From Bradyrhizobium sp. ISRA430 (GTDB lineage Bacteria > Pseudomonadota > Alphaproteobacteria > Rhizobiales > Xanthobacteraceae): a stretch of DNA of 64,000 nucleotides. Below the pieces are notes generated by a model. The model was not told the DNA's origin, did not search any database, and worked only from the letters and a program-made list of their open reading frames with translations. Below are positions 8,308-16,384 of this stretch, piece after piece. A program made the translations under genes and the position numbers. The stretch lies in NCBI RefSeq assembly GCF_029909975.1, contig NZ_CP094516.1, positions 3,410,001 to 3,474,000 of the forward strand. The letters are read 5' to 3'. The stretch's first letter is position 1. Every line of letters begins with the position of its first letter.

Positions 8308-8732
8308 GACCCGCCCTTTCAGCGAAGATCTCGTTCGCGTGGCCTCTTTGAACCCTGGCTAAGCCAGCACGTCGTGCATCGTCTGCATCTACGACCCAGA
8401 TCGGTCCTGCCGACCAGTCCCCCAGATGGGGTACCTCTTTTTTGCCTTCGATCTTAGGCCCTGGTCATTTGCCTGGCCATCAAAAGTAGGCCACATTTTG
8501 CCCAGCTCAATCGTCAACTGTTTTTGAGATACAATGCACGCTCGCGTCGAGATGTTGCATCTCCCTGAACCTGCTATTCTTTTGACCATACACGTAAAGA
8601 TCGTTTTGCTTCATCAGACGTTTCGGCGTGCAGGCCCAAGGTTGCCAACGTCAACACATTTCCCCGTGGCGTAGGCAAAACCAACAAGCACCGCGCTGAG
8701 CCTGAATTGTACGACAGGCGAGGCTACAGCCA
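8308..8732. other. 425-base divergent intergenic region with two adjacent palindromes
   Basis: This gap separates the minus-strand FecR gene from the plus-strand VCBS/RTX gene and must hold both promoters. CTGGCT-A-AGCCAG (8355-8367) abuts GCACG-T-CGTGC (8367-8377), 48-70 bases upstream of the FecR start, and could be operators. TTGACC at 8582-8587 is a possible -35 for the plus strand, but no convincing -10 follows at 17 bases. The stretch 8470-8640 is noticeably less GC-rich than its surroundings. No coding sequence is supported here. Confidence 0.5.
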
Positions 8733-11700
8733 ATGTTAGTTGCGTCCGGCGTTGAGGCCAGGGATGGGGTCGCCGCGGTCCTGCCTCACCAGATCATCGG
8801 TATCGTTCAGACAGCGATTGGTTACGCCACTCTCACGCGTGACGGCGGCATAGCAACTCAAGTCAGCGTTGGCGACCCAGTCTGTCATTCTGACATAATC
8901 GAGGCTGCCGCAGATGGGCAGGTCGGAATTCTGCTTATCGATGACACCGTCTTCAATGTCTCCAGCGGAGCTCGCATCGAGCTGAGCGAATGCGTCTGCC
9001 AATCCGACGGCACCGCACGCTCGATCGTGCTGTCGGTCGACAGAGGGAGCTTTGCCTTCGCTGCCGGCCGGTTGGCAGAAAACGGCACTCTGACGGTCGA
9101 CACGCCCCTTGGAAGCGTTCGCGCCCGCTCCTATTCGAGCGGGTTCGGGATTTTGACGCTTGCCGCGCTGACTTTCTCGATGATGCCGGACGCAAACGCC
9201 GCCGACCCGGACGCCACGTTCTTGGATGACGACAAGATCACCTACAAGGACATGCAGCACGGCGTCTTCGAACTCATCACCAAGGAGGCGGTGCCGCGAC
9301 ACATCATCGTTGAGGATCCCGGCGAGACCGTCATCCTGAACAAGATCGGCTCTTCGGTCAGCGTGAGCCAGGTTGCCAACAGCGCTGCGCGAATGGAGGA
9401 GTTGCAGGCGGCTCAACAGGACGTGCTCGCCAACCTCACGCACGGGCCAACAGGATCGGGCACACCTCCTTTCGTCGAGTCGCTTCCGGTCGAGCCGATC
9501 AATTTTGTTCCGGAGGATGAACCTGCAGCGCCGAACGTGCTTCCGCCTCTGCCGTCTTTCGTCATTCCGATCCTTGCGACCCCCCTCGTACGGCCGCCGC
9601 CGACTCTAGCCGTGCCGGCTGGGCCCATCGAAATCGACACCATCACCTTCGACCAGTTCTCGGCGACGACCGGGACTTTCACAGCCAGCAGTGCCGCGAT
9701 CGGCGCCGTACTGACGTACGGCCTCAGCGGAGGGACATCCGGCAACACGACACTGAACGGCGTGACATACAATCTTTCGCAGACCGGTCCCTACGGCACC
9801 CTTTACTTGAACAGCGCATCGGGCGCCTACGCTTTCGTGCCGAACAACGATGCAATCAATGCCCTGCAGTCGCCGACGACCACAGGCTTCGTCATCACGG
9901 TTTCGGACGGCTCGCTCTCGGTGAGTCAGACCTTCACGATCGACATCAACGGCGCCAATGACGCGGCCATTATCTCAGGCAACGCCGGTGGCGCGGTGGC
10001 GGAGGCAGGCGGTGCCGCCAATGCGGCGCCTGGCACGCCAACGGCAACCGGCACGCTCACGGACACGGACGTCGACAACCCGGCCAACACCTTCACGGCG
10101 GTCAGCTCACCGACCAAGAGCACGGGCGGCTACGGCACCTTTACGATGACAACGGCCGGCGCGTGGACCTACAGTGTCGACAACACAAATCATGCGGTGC
10201 AGGCTCTGAATGTCGGCGACACCCTGACCGATACCTTTACGGTGACCAGCATCGACGGAACGCCGAAGGTCGTGACGATCACGATCCAGGGCAGCAACGA
10301 CGCCGCCGTCATCTCAGGCGCCACGGTCGGTTCAGTTGTCGAAGCCAGCAGCGCGTCGCACGGTTCGTCGGTCGCGACGGGTACACTTGTCGATGCGGAT
10401 GTCGACAATCCCCCCAACACCTTCGTGGCGATTGGCTCGCCGACGGCAAGCGCGGGTGGCTACGGCAGCTTTACGATCACGGCGGACGGCGCGTGGACCT
10501 ATACGCTCGATAACGCCAACTGCAAGGTGCAGGCGCTCAACATTGGCGACACGCTGACCGACAGCTTCACGGTGAACACGATCGACGGCACCCCACAGGT
10601 GGTGACGATCACCATCAACGGCAGCAACGATCCGGCCGTCATTTACGGATGCAAGACCGGCGTAGTGATCGAGGCCGGATGTGTCGCCAATCAGATGCCT
10701 GGCCGCCCGACCGCAACCGGCACGCTGACCGACATCGATCCCGACAATCCGCCGAACACTTTCACCGCGGTGAGTTCTCCAAAGCCGAGCGCGGGCGGCT
10801 TCGGTACCTTCACGATGACGGCGTCGGGCGTGTGGACCTACACGCTCGACAACAACAACAGCACGGTGCAGGCTCTCAATGTCTGCGATACGCTGACCGA
10901 CAAATTCACCGTGACGACCATCGACGGTACGCCGCAGGTGGTGACGATCACGATCCGTGGCACGAATGACGCCGCCGTCATCTTTGGTGACACGACAGGC
11001 TCGGTGCTCGAAGCCGGCTGCATCTCACCCGGCAAGCCGGTGGCAACCGGCGCTCTCAGCGATACCGACGTCGACAATCCGTCCAACACCTTCACCGCGG
11101 TGACCTGCCCCACTGCAAGCGACTGCGGCTACGGCACCTTCACGATGACGGCAGCCGGCGTATGGACCTATACGCTCGACAACAGCAACTGCGTGGTCGA
11201 CGCCCTCGATGACGGCGATACGCTCACCGACCACTTCACGGTGATGACCATCGATGGCACCAGGCAAGAGGTGACGATCACCATCCATGGCGCCAGCGAC
11301 GGCGGCCGCAATGATTTCGACAATCTGGCCACAGGGCATTCCCTCGTATCAGATTCCCCGTCCGTCCAGGGAGCTCTTCAAGGCGACAACATCGCCGGTG
11401 ATGGCAATATAGCCCAGACCGTCTATGGGGACACCGGCGACGAGACCCTTAACGGCACCGGCGTGAATGGCGGATCGAGCAACGATGCGATCAAGGGCAA
11501 CAACGCGGATGACGTTGTCTACGGCCCTGCACGACACACTATCGACGGCAATACCGACAACGACAGCATCATCGGCCGGCCCGGCGCGGACAAGCTCATC
11601 GGCAGCAATGGCAATGACGTCTTCGTTTTTCAGGCGGCCGCAGATTCCAGTGGAGGCCGGTCCGATACCATCAATGGTTTCGTATCGGGATCCGACAAGA

Positions 11701-12818
11701 TCGATTTGACGGCTGTCGGCGCGCTCGGATTCGTGGTCCTGGCATTGAACTCAACACACACGCCTGTGCCGGCGCACACCATCGCCTGGCTTTACAACAG
11801 CTCGGCCAATGAAACAGTCGTGTTTGTCAACCCGACCGATCAATCTCTTCATATCGGCGACTCCAGCCTCTTGGAAATTCATCTCCAGGGCATCGCGACC
11901 ATCGCGTCGTCGGATTTCATCGTGGACTCGAATGCAGCGTCGGCCATAGCTATGGGCGATGCCATTGACCCGACTGCAACGACGCAAGCTGACGCGACCA
12001 CCGTTACGGTCAGCACGTCCGACGCTCCCGCTGGCACGACGGATGGTAGCGGCGCTGTCGCCTTCGACGGAAGCTCGACCGCTCAGGCAGCCGGCGTGCA
12101 TCGTGTTCTCAGTGCCGAGCAAGGTCAGGTCGGGTCGAGCGACCATCCCACCTCTTCCAACTCAGACGGAATTGCGAAGCAACCCATCCTGCTGGAGCCG
12201 GCGAACGTCTCGCCGTCGACGAACTCCAGCTTTGTCTTCGAGCAAACCGGGACCACCGACAGCAACCATCAAAAGGGGAACGGTCCGGCTGGCACAGGGG
12301 TTGGAAGTCATTCGATATTGGATGTTTCTTTCGGTACGCCGAGTGCCTTGCCTGCAGCCGACCAACACGCCGACAGCGGCAAGGCTGCCGAGGCTGATGG
12401 CTCTACGAGCGCTCCCGATACGGAGAGCGCGCTTGATCCCGGCCCCTCGAACTGGTTCGAGAACGGCGGCTGCGATCATTGGTTCTCCCGTCAAGCAAAC
12501 GAACACAGCCATGACCGCGCCGATGCGCCTGGCCTGCTCGAGACGCAACTGCATTCCAAGGCTCATGGAGGGTTCGGTTCAGAAGCAAACCCGCACGAAC
12601 CACGAAATTCCTTTAACTTCCTCAATCCGGGTTGCGAGAAATCGAGCATCACGTTCGTGAACGAATTCCCAGCGTCGCACCATGATCACGAACATGCGGC
12701 GGCCGCTAGGGGACATGACGCGGCGCCAGATCTCGAGGCTTCGTACCCGGACGGCAACGGCCACCACGCAGGCGGTTGGGTCAACCATCCTGTGCCGCAC
12801 CACGATCTCATCGTGTGA
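8733..12818 (+). CDS. Giant FecR-VCBS-RTX protein, probable type I-secreted adhesin
   Basis: A 1361-residue modular protein with no classical signal peptide. Residues about 20-145 are a FecR-like domain (GDPVCHSDIIEAAADGQV, VDRGSFAFAAGRLAENG, VDTPLGSVRARS) homologous to the neighbouring FecR protein. A hydrophobic segment (GILTLAALTFSMM) follows near 150, then a Pro-rich linker, a cadherin-like unit at about 305-408, and four VCBS repeats of 110-113 residues starting at residues 409, 522, 632 and 745. Residues about 900-1000 hold degenerate RTX-type Gly/Asp nonapeptides (GGSSNDAIKG, GADKLIGSNGNDVF) and the VSGSDKIDL block that follows them. The tail is low-complexity and rich in His, Asp and Ser. 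This is the plan of calcium-binding, type I-secreted adhesins, but no secretion genes are adjacent. Repeats 2-4 carry unusual Cys residues. Confidence 0.85.
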   Translation: MLVASGVEARDGVAAVLPHQIIGIVQTAIGYATLTRDGGIATQVSVGDPVCHSDIIEAAADGQVGILLIDDTVFNVSSGARIELSECVCQSDGTARSIVLSVDRGSFAFAAGRLAENGTLTVDTPLGSVRARSYSSGFGILTLAALTFSMMPDANAADPDATFLDDDKITYKDMQHGVFELITKEAVPRHIIVEDPGETVILNKIGSSVSVSQVANSAARMEELQAAQQDVLANLTHGPTGSGTPPFVESLPVEPINFVPEDEPAAPNVLPPLPSFVIPILATPLVRPPPTLAVPAGPIEIDTITFDQFSATTGTFTASSAAIGAVLTYGLSGGTSGNTTLNGVTYNLSQTGPYGTLYLNSASGAYAFVPNNDAINALQSPTTTGFVITVSDGSLSVSQTFTIDINGANDAAIISGNAGGAVAEAGGAANAAPGTPTATGTLTDTDVDNPANTFTAVSSPTKSTGGYGTFTMTTAGAWTYSVDNTNHAVQALNVGDTLTDTFTVTSIDGTPKVVTITIQGSNDAAVISGATVGSVVEASSASHGSSVATGTLVDADVDNPPNTFVAIGSPTASAGGYGSFTITADGAWTYTLDNANCKVQALNIGDTLTDSFTVNTIDGTPQVVTITINGSNDPAVIYGCKTGVVIEAGCVANQMPGRPTATGTLTDIDPDNPPNTFTAVSSPKPSAGGFGTFTMTASGVWTYTLDNNNSTVQALNVCDTLTDKFTVTTIDGTPQVVTITIRGTNDAAVIFGDTTGSVLEAGCISPGKPVATGALSDTDVDNPSNTFTAVTCPTASDCGYGTFTMTAAGVWTYTLDNSNCVVDALDDGDTLTDHFTVMTIDGTRQEVTITIHGASDGGRNDFDNLATGHSLVSDSPSVQGALQGDNIAGDGNIAQTVYGDTGDETLNGTGVNGGSSNDAIKGNNADDVVYGPARHTIDGNTDNDSIIGRPGADKLIGSNGNDVFVFQAAADSSGGRSDTINGFVSGSDKIDLTAVGALGFVVLALNSTHTPVPAHTIAWLYNSSANETVVFVNPTDQSLHIGDSSLLEIHLQGIATIASSDFIVDSNAASAIAMGDAIDPTATTQADATTVTVSTSDAPAGTTDGSGAVAFDGSSTAQAAGVHRVLSAEQGQVGSSDHPTSSNSDGIAKQPILLEPANVSPSTNSSFVFEQTGTTDSNHQKGNGPAGTGVGSHSILDVSFGTPSALPAADQHADSGKAAEADGSTSAPDTESALDPGPSNWFENGGCDHWFSRQANEHSHDRADAPGLLETQLHSKAHGGFGSEANPHEPRNSFNFLNPGCEKSSITFVNEFPASHHDHEHAAAARGHDAAPDLEASYPDGNGHHAGGWVNHPVPHHDLIV
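9957..11294 (+). repeat. Four tandem VCBS repeats within the giant protein
   Basis: In-frame tandem units begin at 9957, 10296, 10626 and 10965 and are 113, 110, 113 and 110 codons long. Each opens with NDAAVISG or a variant, contains ATGTLTDTDVDNPPNTF, GYGTFTMTA, WTYTLDN and VQALNVGDTLTD or variants, and ends IDGTPQVVTITI plus Gly. The alternating 113/110 lengths suggest that a two-repeat block was duplicated. Units of this kind commonly expand and contract by recombination. Confidence 0.9.
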
Positions 12819-13770
12819 CGTTGGTCTTCTTTTGTTGTCCGTCCGGTGTCGCCATGGCGGCGGTCGGATCGACCGGCACCAGATGGCGCGGGACGATGAT
12901 GGACTGGCCCGGCGTGAGCGGCGCATTTTCCGGCAGCGAATTGCTTTGCGCGATCGACCATAGCGGCACGCGATGGGTCGCGGCGATGCTTTCCATGGTG
13001 TCGCCGGAACGCACGGGCAGGCGCACGCCGGAGTCCCAGAGCTCGACGAGCGTATTGGCGGGCACGAGATAGCGCAGCGGCACGGCATCGACCTGGGTCT
13101 GCGACGAGATGCGCGGCAACTGCGTCACCATGTCGACGATCTGGCGATGAATGTCGTCCGACTTCTCGATGTTGATGTGCGTGACGCGACTGTTCTCCTT
13201 CAGATCGAAGCTCGCATAATGGCCGCGATAGCCCGGCTCGGCGACAACGTCGCCGCCGCCGAGCACACTGTCGGAGAGAAAGATGTTGATGAAGCGCTCG
13301 ACATTGAGCGGCACGTTGCCGGTCGCATGCGCGGGATCGATGGTGACGACGAGGCTGATCGGGATGTTCTCCTTGGCCGCCATCTCGGAGATGACGATCG
13401 AGCACAGCCCGCCCATGGAATGACCGATCAGCACGATCGGGGCCGGCTTGTCCTTGTAATTGGAGATGACCCGGTTGCCGACCATCCGGCAGAGGGTGAA
13501 TTCATAGACGTCGGCCGAGAAGCCGGCGCTGGTCAATTTCTCACCGAGCCGGTCCATGCCGGTCGAGAAGATCGGGCCCATGGCGCCGCGGAACAGGTAG
13601 ACCTTTGGCGCGGGCAGCTCCACTGCGGGAGGCGGCGGAGCAGGAGGCGACGGCGCGACCGTCGCAATCGCAGCACGCTTCGGCTTGGCGGGCGAAGCCG
13701 CGGCCGCGCCCGCAGTCAAGGCGAGCAGCGCGAGCGCTGCCAGCACAACCATTCGCCTTGGATCAATCAT
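12808..13770 (-). CDS. Secreted alpha/beta hydrolase with C-terminal LysM domain
   Basis: A 320-residue exported protein. The signal peptide is MIDPRRMVVLAALALLALTA with cleavage near AAAASPA, then a Pro/Ala linker (APSPPAPPPPAVELPAP). The lipase-like core has VYLFRGAMGPIFSTGMD at 57-73 and the nucleophile elbow GHSMG at 116-120. Residues about 245-295 form a LysM fold (RSGDTMESIAATHRVPLWSI, NSLPENAPLTPGQSIIVP), which would tether the enzyme to peptidoglycan. The ATG at 13770 starts the signal peptide; the longer frame is rejected. Its 3' end overlaps the convergent VCBS/RTX gene by 11 bases. It is a paralogue of the hydrolase at 16385-17101, which lacks LysM. The substrate, ester or amide, is unknown. 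Confidence 0.8.
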   Translation of the reverse strand: MIDPRRMVVLAALALLALTAGAAAASPAKPKRAAIATVAPSPPAPPPPAVELPAPKVYLFRGAMGPIFSTGMDRLGEKLTSAGFSADVYEFTLCRMVGNRVISNYKDKPAPIVLIGHSMGGLCSIVISEMAAKENIPISLVVTIDPAHATGNVPLNVERFINIFLSDSVLGGGDVVAEPGYRGHYASFDLKENSRVTHINIEKSDDIHRQIVDMVTQLPRISSQTQVDAVPLRYLVPANTLVELWDSGVRLPVRSGDTMESIAATHRVPLWSIAQSNSLPENAPLTPGQSIIVPRHLVPVDPTAAMATPDGQQKKTNVTR

Positions 13771-13933
13771 AATTCCACACCACGAGAGGCAGAGGCCTCC
13801 CTCGCGGCTTAGTGACCGCCGATTTGGCGGTTTTTGGGGCGCGGAGACGTGCCGAAAGCGCCCACCCTGCCCCGATCCAAGCGCGTGACCGGATCTTACC
13901 GAGTGATGCGGCTTTGTGTCAGCCGGTCTGCCG

Positions 13934-14557
13934 CTACTGCCTGTTCTTGAGGCGACTGCGATGCGCGGCCTGCTTGGCGCGGTTGCCGCAGATCGCCATG
14001 CTGCACCACCGCCGCGCGCGCCGGCGGGTGTGGTCGGCAAATAGCATCGTGCAGCTATGCCCCCTGCACGCCTTCACGATGGCGAAATCCTCCTCGCACA
14101 CGAACTTGGCCAGCGCCTCGCCAATCGGCAGCAGCAGGGATTCCGACGAGCGCCAGCGCCGCGTCATCCGCAGCGCGAGGCCGCGATGGCCGTCGTCATG
14201 TCGAGGTTCGATCCGGCTGAACGCTTCGTCGCGCTCCAGCAGGCTGTTCAGCGGACCAAGTTCCTGCAGCGCCTCCGCCGTGAGCGGTGCGCCAGCATGC
14301 TTGCGAACGAAAGTCCTGAACCATTCGCGCAAGGCGCGGGCCTGATCGGCGACCTTGTCCAGTTCGCCCGGCATCGCGCGCCCCTTCAGTGCGTCCAGCT
14401 CGGCCGTCGGCACCAGCTTGGCCTGCGCCAGCCAGTCGACAAGGCCATCGCCGTTCTCGATCCAGTCGACGGGCGTATCGACCGGCGTCGCGACCGAATT
14501 CAGGAAATCGAGGCCGAGCGAGTCGGCAATGAACATGGCGGGCGGTCTGTTTGGCAT
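13934..14557 (-). CDS. CGNR zinc-finger / ABATE-domain protein, probable regulator
   Basis: A 207-residue protein with the N-terminal ABATE-like stress-domain pattern (FIADSLGLDFLNSVATPVDT, near residue 9) and a C-terminal CGNR zinc finger. The zinc ligands are the Cys pair in CRGHSC (about 164-169) and the pair in RRWCSMAICGNRAKQAAH (about 183-200), which contains the name-giving CGNR. Proteins of this family are thought to bind DNA and often adjoin the gene they control. Here the neighbour is a divergent dehalogenase-like hydrolase, and the 248-base gap contains two copies of a palindromic operator. Autorepression and control of the hydrolase is the simplest reading, but it is inference. 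Confidence 0.88.
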   Translation of the reverse strand: MPNRPPAMFIADSLGLDFLNSVATPVDTPVDWIENGDGLVDWLAQAKLVPTAELDALKGRAMPGELDKVADQARALREWFRTFVRKHAGAPLTAEALQELGPLNSLLERDEAFSRIEPRHDDGHRGLALRMTRRWRSSESLLLPIGEALAKFVCEEDFAIVKACRGHSCTMLFADHTRRRARRWCSMAICGNRAKQAAHRSRLKNRQ

Positions 14558-14590
14558 GCGCGGCTTCCGGCCAGAAGGAGCATCTCATGA

Positions 14591-14663
14591 GTAACCTGTA
14601 AGAATGCTATTGACAAGTTACTAACGCTCTCAATAACCTAGTGACTACCTTTAAACAGGTTAC
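14591..14663. promoter_or_regulatory. Two direct copies of a palindromic operator over a promoter
   Basis: Site 1 is GTAACCTGT (14591-14599), 13 bases, ACAAGTTAC (14613-14621). Site 2 is ATAACCTAG (14633-14641), 13 bases, ACAGGTTAC (14655-14663). Both have the same arm length and spacing, and they are 42 bases apart, about four helical turns. A promoter with TTGACA (14610-14615), 16 bases, and AATAAC (14632-14637) reads toward the hydrolase. Its -35 overlaps the right arm of site 1 and its -10 overlaps the left arm of site 2. The arrangement suits cooperative repression, probably by the CGNR protein. Confidence 0.6.
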
Positions 14664-14805
14664 GTGGCAGGAGATGAAAATGGCGCCCACAATCATCGCC
14701 GCGGTCATTGCGAGGCGGTCCGCTCCCTGAGCGGCAATTTAGCGCTCTTGCGCGCCGGGCGCCTTCGTGAGGCAGCCCCATCAACTATCCAAAACGGAGG
14801 ATGTC

Positions 14806-15657
14806 ATGACCCGCACCAGATATCGCACGGCCGACGTCGACGGCTTCAAGGTGTTCTATCGCGAGGCCGGCCCTGCCGGCGCGCCAAAGCTTCTGCTGCT
14901 GCACGGTTTCCCGAGTGCGGGCCACATGTTCCGCGACCTGATCCCGCTGCTCGCTGACAAATATCACATCGTCGCGCCCGATCTTCCCGGCTTCGGCCAG
15001 TCCGACATGCCGTCCCGCGAGACTTTCCGTTACACCTTCGACAACATCGCGCGCGTGATCGAGCGCTTCACCGAAATCATCGGCTTCGATCGCTTCGCGG
15101 TCTACGTGTTCGACTACGGCGCGCCGACGGGCTTTCGGCTTGCGCTGCGCCATCCCGAACGGATCACGGCCATCATCTCGCAGAACGGCAACGCCTATGA
15201 AGACGGCCTCAGCGACGGCTGGATTCCGATCAAGGCCTATTGGCAGGATCCCTCGCCGGCCAACCGCGACGCGCTGCGGGCACTCCTCACGCCGGAAATG
15301 ACGCGCTGGCAGTACACGCACGGCGTTGCCGATGCGACCGCGGTGTCCCCGGATGGCCAGAATCTCGACAATTTCTATCTGGCGCGCCCGGGCTCGGACG
15401 ACGTGCAGCTCGATCTGTTCGGCGACTACAAGAGCAATGTCGCGCTCTATCCGTCATTTCAAAGCTACTTCCGTACGCACAAGCCGCCGTTCCTGGCGGT
15501 CTGGGGCAAGAACGACCCGTTCTTCATCCCGCCAGGCGCCGAGGCCTTCAAGCGCGACAATCCTAACGCCGTGGTCCAGTTCTTCGACACCGGCCATTTC
15601 GCACTGGAAACGCATGCGCCCGAGATCGCAAAGAGCATTCGCGATTTTCTGACGTAA
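14806..15657 (+). CDS. Alpha/beta hydrolase, haloalkane dehalogenase/epoxide hydrolase-like
   Basis: A 283-residue cytosolic alpha/beta hydrolase. The oxyanion motif is HGFP (33-36). The nucleophile elbow reads VFDYGAP, so the nucleophile is Asp103 rather than Ser, as in haloalkane dehalogenases, fluoroacetate dehalogenases and epoxide hydrolases. The base is His264 in DTGHFALE, and an acid candidate is the Asp in WGKNDPFF (about 234). The start at 14806 follows GGAGG. It heads a probable operon with the TMEM175-like gene 14 bases downstream and is divergent from the CGNR regulator, with a double operator over its promoter. The regulated setting suggests response to a toxic or xenobiotic substrate; halide or epoxide specificity is not decided. 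Confidence 0.85.
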   Translation: MTRTRYRTADVDGFKVFYREAGPAGAPKLLLLHGFPSAGHMFRDLIPLLADKYHIVAPDLPGFGQSDMPSRETFRYTFDNIARVIERFTEIIGFDRFAVYVFDYGAPTGFRLALRHPERITAIISQNGNAYEDGLSDGWIPIKAYWQDPSPANRDALRALLTPEMTRWQYTHGVADATAVSPDGQNLDNFYLARPGSDDVQLDLFGDYKSNVALYPSFQSYFRTHKPPFLAVWGKNDPFFIPPGAEAFKRDNPNAVVQFFDTGHFALETHAPEIAKSIRDFLT

Positions 15658-15671
15658 CGGGAGCGGCGGCC

Positions 15672-16274
15672 ATGGCACATGCGAGACGGAGTCCGGAACG
15701 GCTGAGCGCATTCTCGGACGGCGTGTTCGCCGTCCTGATCACGGTGCTGGTGCTCGAGCTTCGTCCGCCGGAAATTCCGACCTTCGCGGCGCTGCTGGCG
15801 CTGTGGCCGACCTGGCTTTCCTATGCCGTGAGCTACGTCTTCATCGCGATCGTATGGGCCAATCACCACCATCTGATGCGCTATGCCAGCGAGGCGACGC
15901 CGCGGCTGATGTGGTTCAACTTCGCGCATTTGTTCTCGGTGTCGCTCTTGCCGCTCTCCACCGCCTGGATGGCCGTGAGCGAGCTCGCGCCGCAGCCGGT
16001 CGCGTTCTACGCCGCGGTGTTCTTCCTGGTGAACGCGACCTATGTCGCTCTGATCTGGGACCTCGTCGGGCGGGCGCCCGCGGGCGAGGTCCCAGCGAGA
16101 GAGCGCAGGATCATGCGCATCCGCTCGGTGATCACGCTCGGTGTCTTCGCGGCGGCCGCCGGTGTGGCCCTGCGATTCCCGATCCTCGGGCTCGCAATGT
16201 GTTGCTGTTGTCTGCTCGTCTATCTCAAGCCCGAAGCACCGGGAGCCGAGGACGATGCGCGCAGCGAGCGCTGA
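15672..16274 (+). CDS. TMEM175-family potassium channel-like membrane protein
   Basis: A 200-residue integral membrane protein with about six hydrophobic segments. It opens with the family signature RLSAFSDGVFAVLITVLVLE (from residue 10), the RxxxFSDG motif of TMEM175 (DUF1211) proteins, and continues with a helix containing IAIVWANHHHLMRY. Bacterial members form K+-permeable tetramers. A cysteine cluster (CCCC) sits in the last helix. It begins 14 bases after the hydrolase stop and is probably co-transcribed; why a channel should be paired with a dehalogenase-like enzyme is unclear, halide or pH balance being one possibility. Confidence 0.88.
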   Translation: MAHARRSPERLSAFSDGVFAVLITVLVLELRPPEIPTFAALLALWPTWLSYAVSYVFIAIVWANHHHLMRYASEATPRLMWFNFAHLFSVSLLPLSTAWMAVSELAPQPVAFYAAVFFLVNATYVALIWDLVGRAPAGEVPARERRIMRIRSVITLGVFAAAAGVALRFPILGLAMCCCCLLVYLKPEAPGAEDDARSER

Positions 16275-16308
16275 CCGATGTCACGAGAGTGATCACGCAC
16301 AAAACAAG

Positions 16309-16338
16309 GCCGCCGTCGACTTGCATGTCGACGGCGGC
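16309..16338 (-). terminator. Intrinsic-type terminator, 12-bp stem
   Basis: GCCGCCGTCGAC (16309-16320) pairs perfectly with GTCGACGGCGGC (16327-16338) around a 6-base loop. On the minus strand the stem is followed by CTTGTTTTG, so it probably terminates the hydrolase gene at 16385-17101; it also lies at the end of the convergent TMEM175 operon. Confidence 0.75.
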
Positions 16339-16384
16339 ATCTCGAACTCAGGCCTATAAGAAAGCAGGTCTCGGCTATCGGCCT

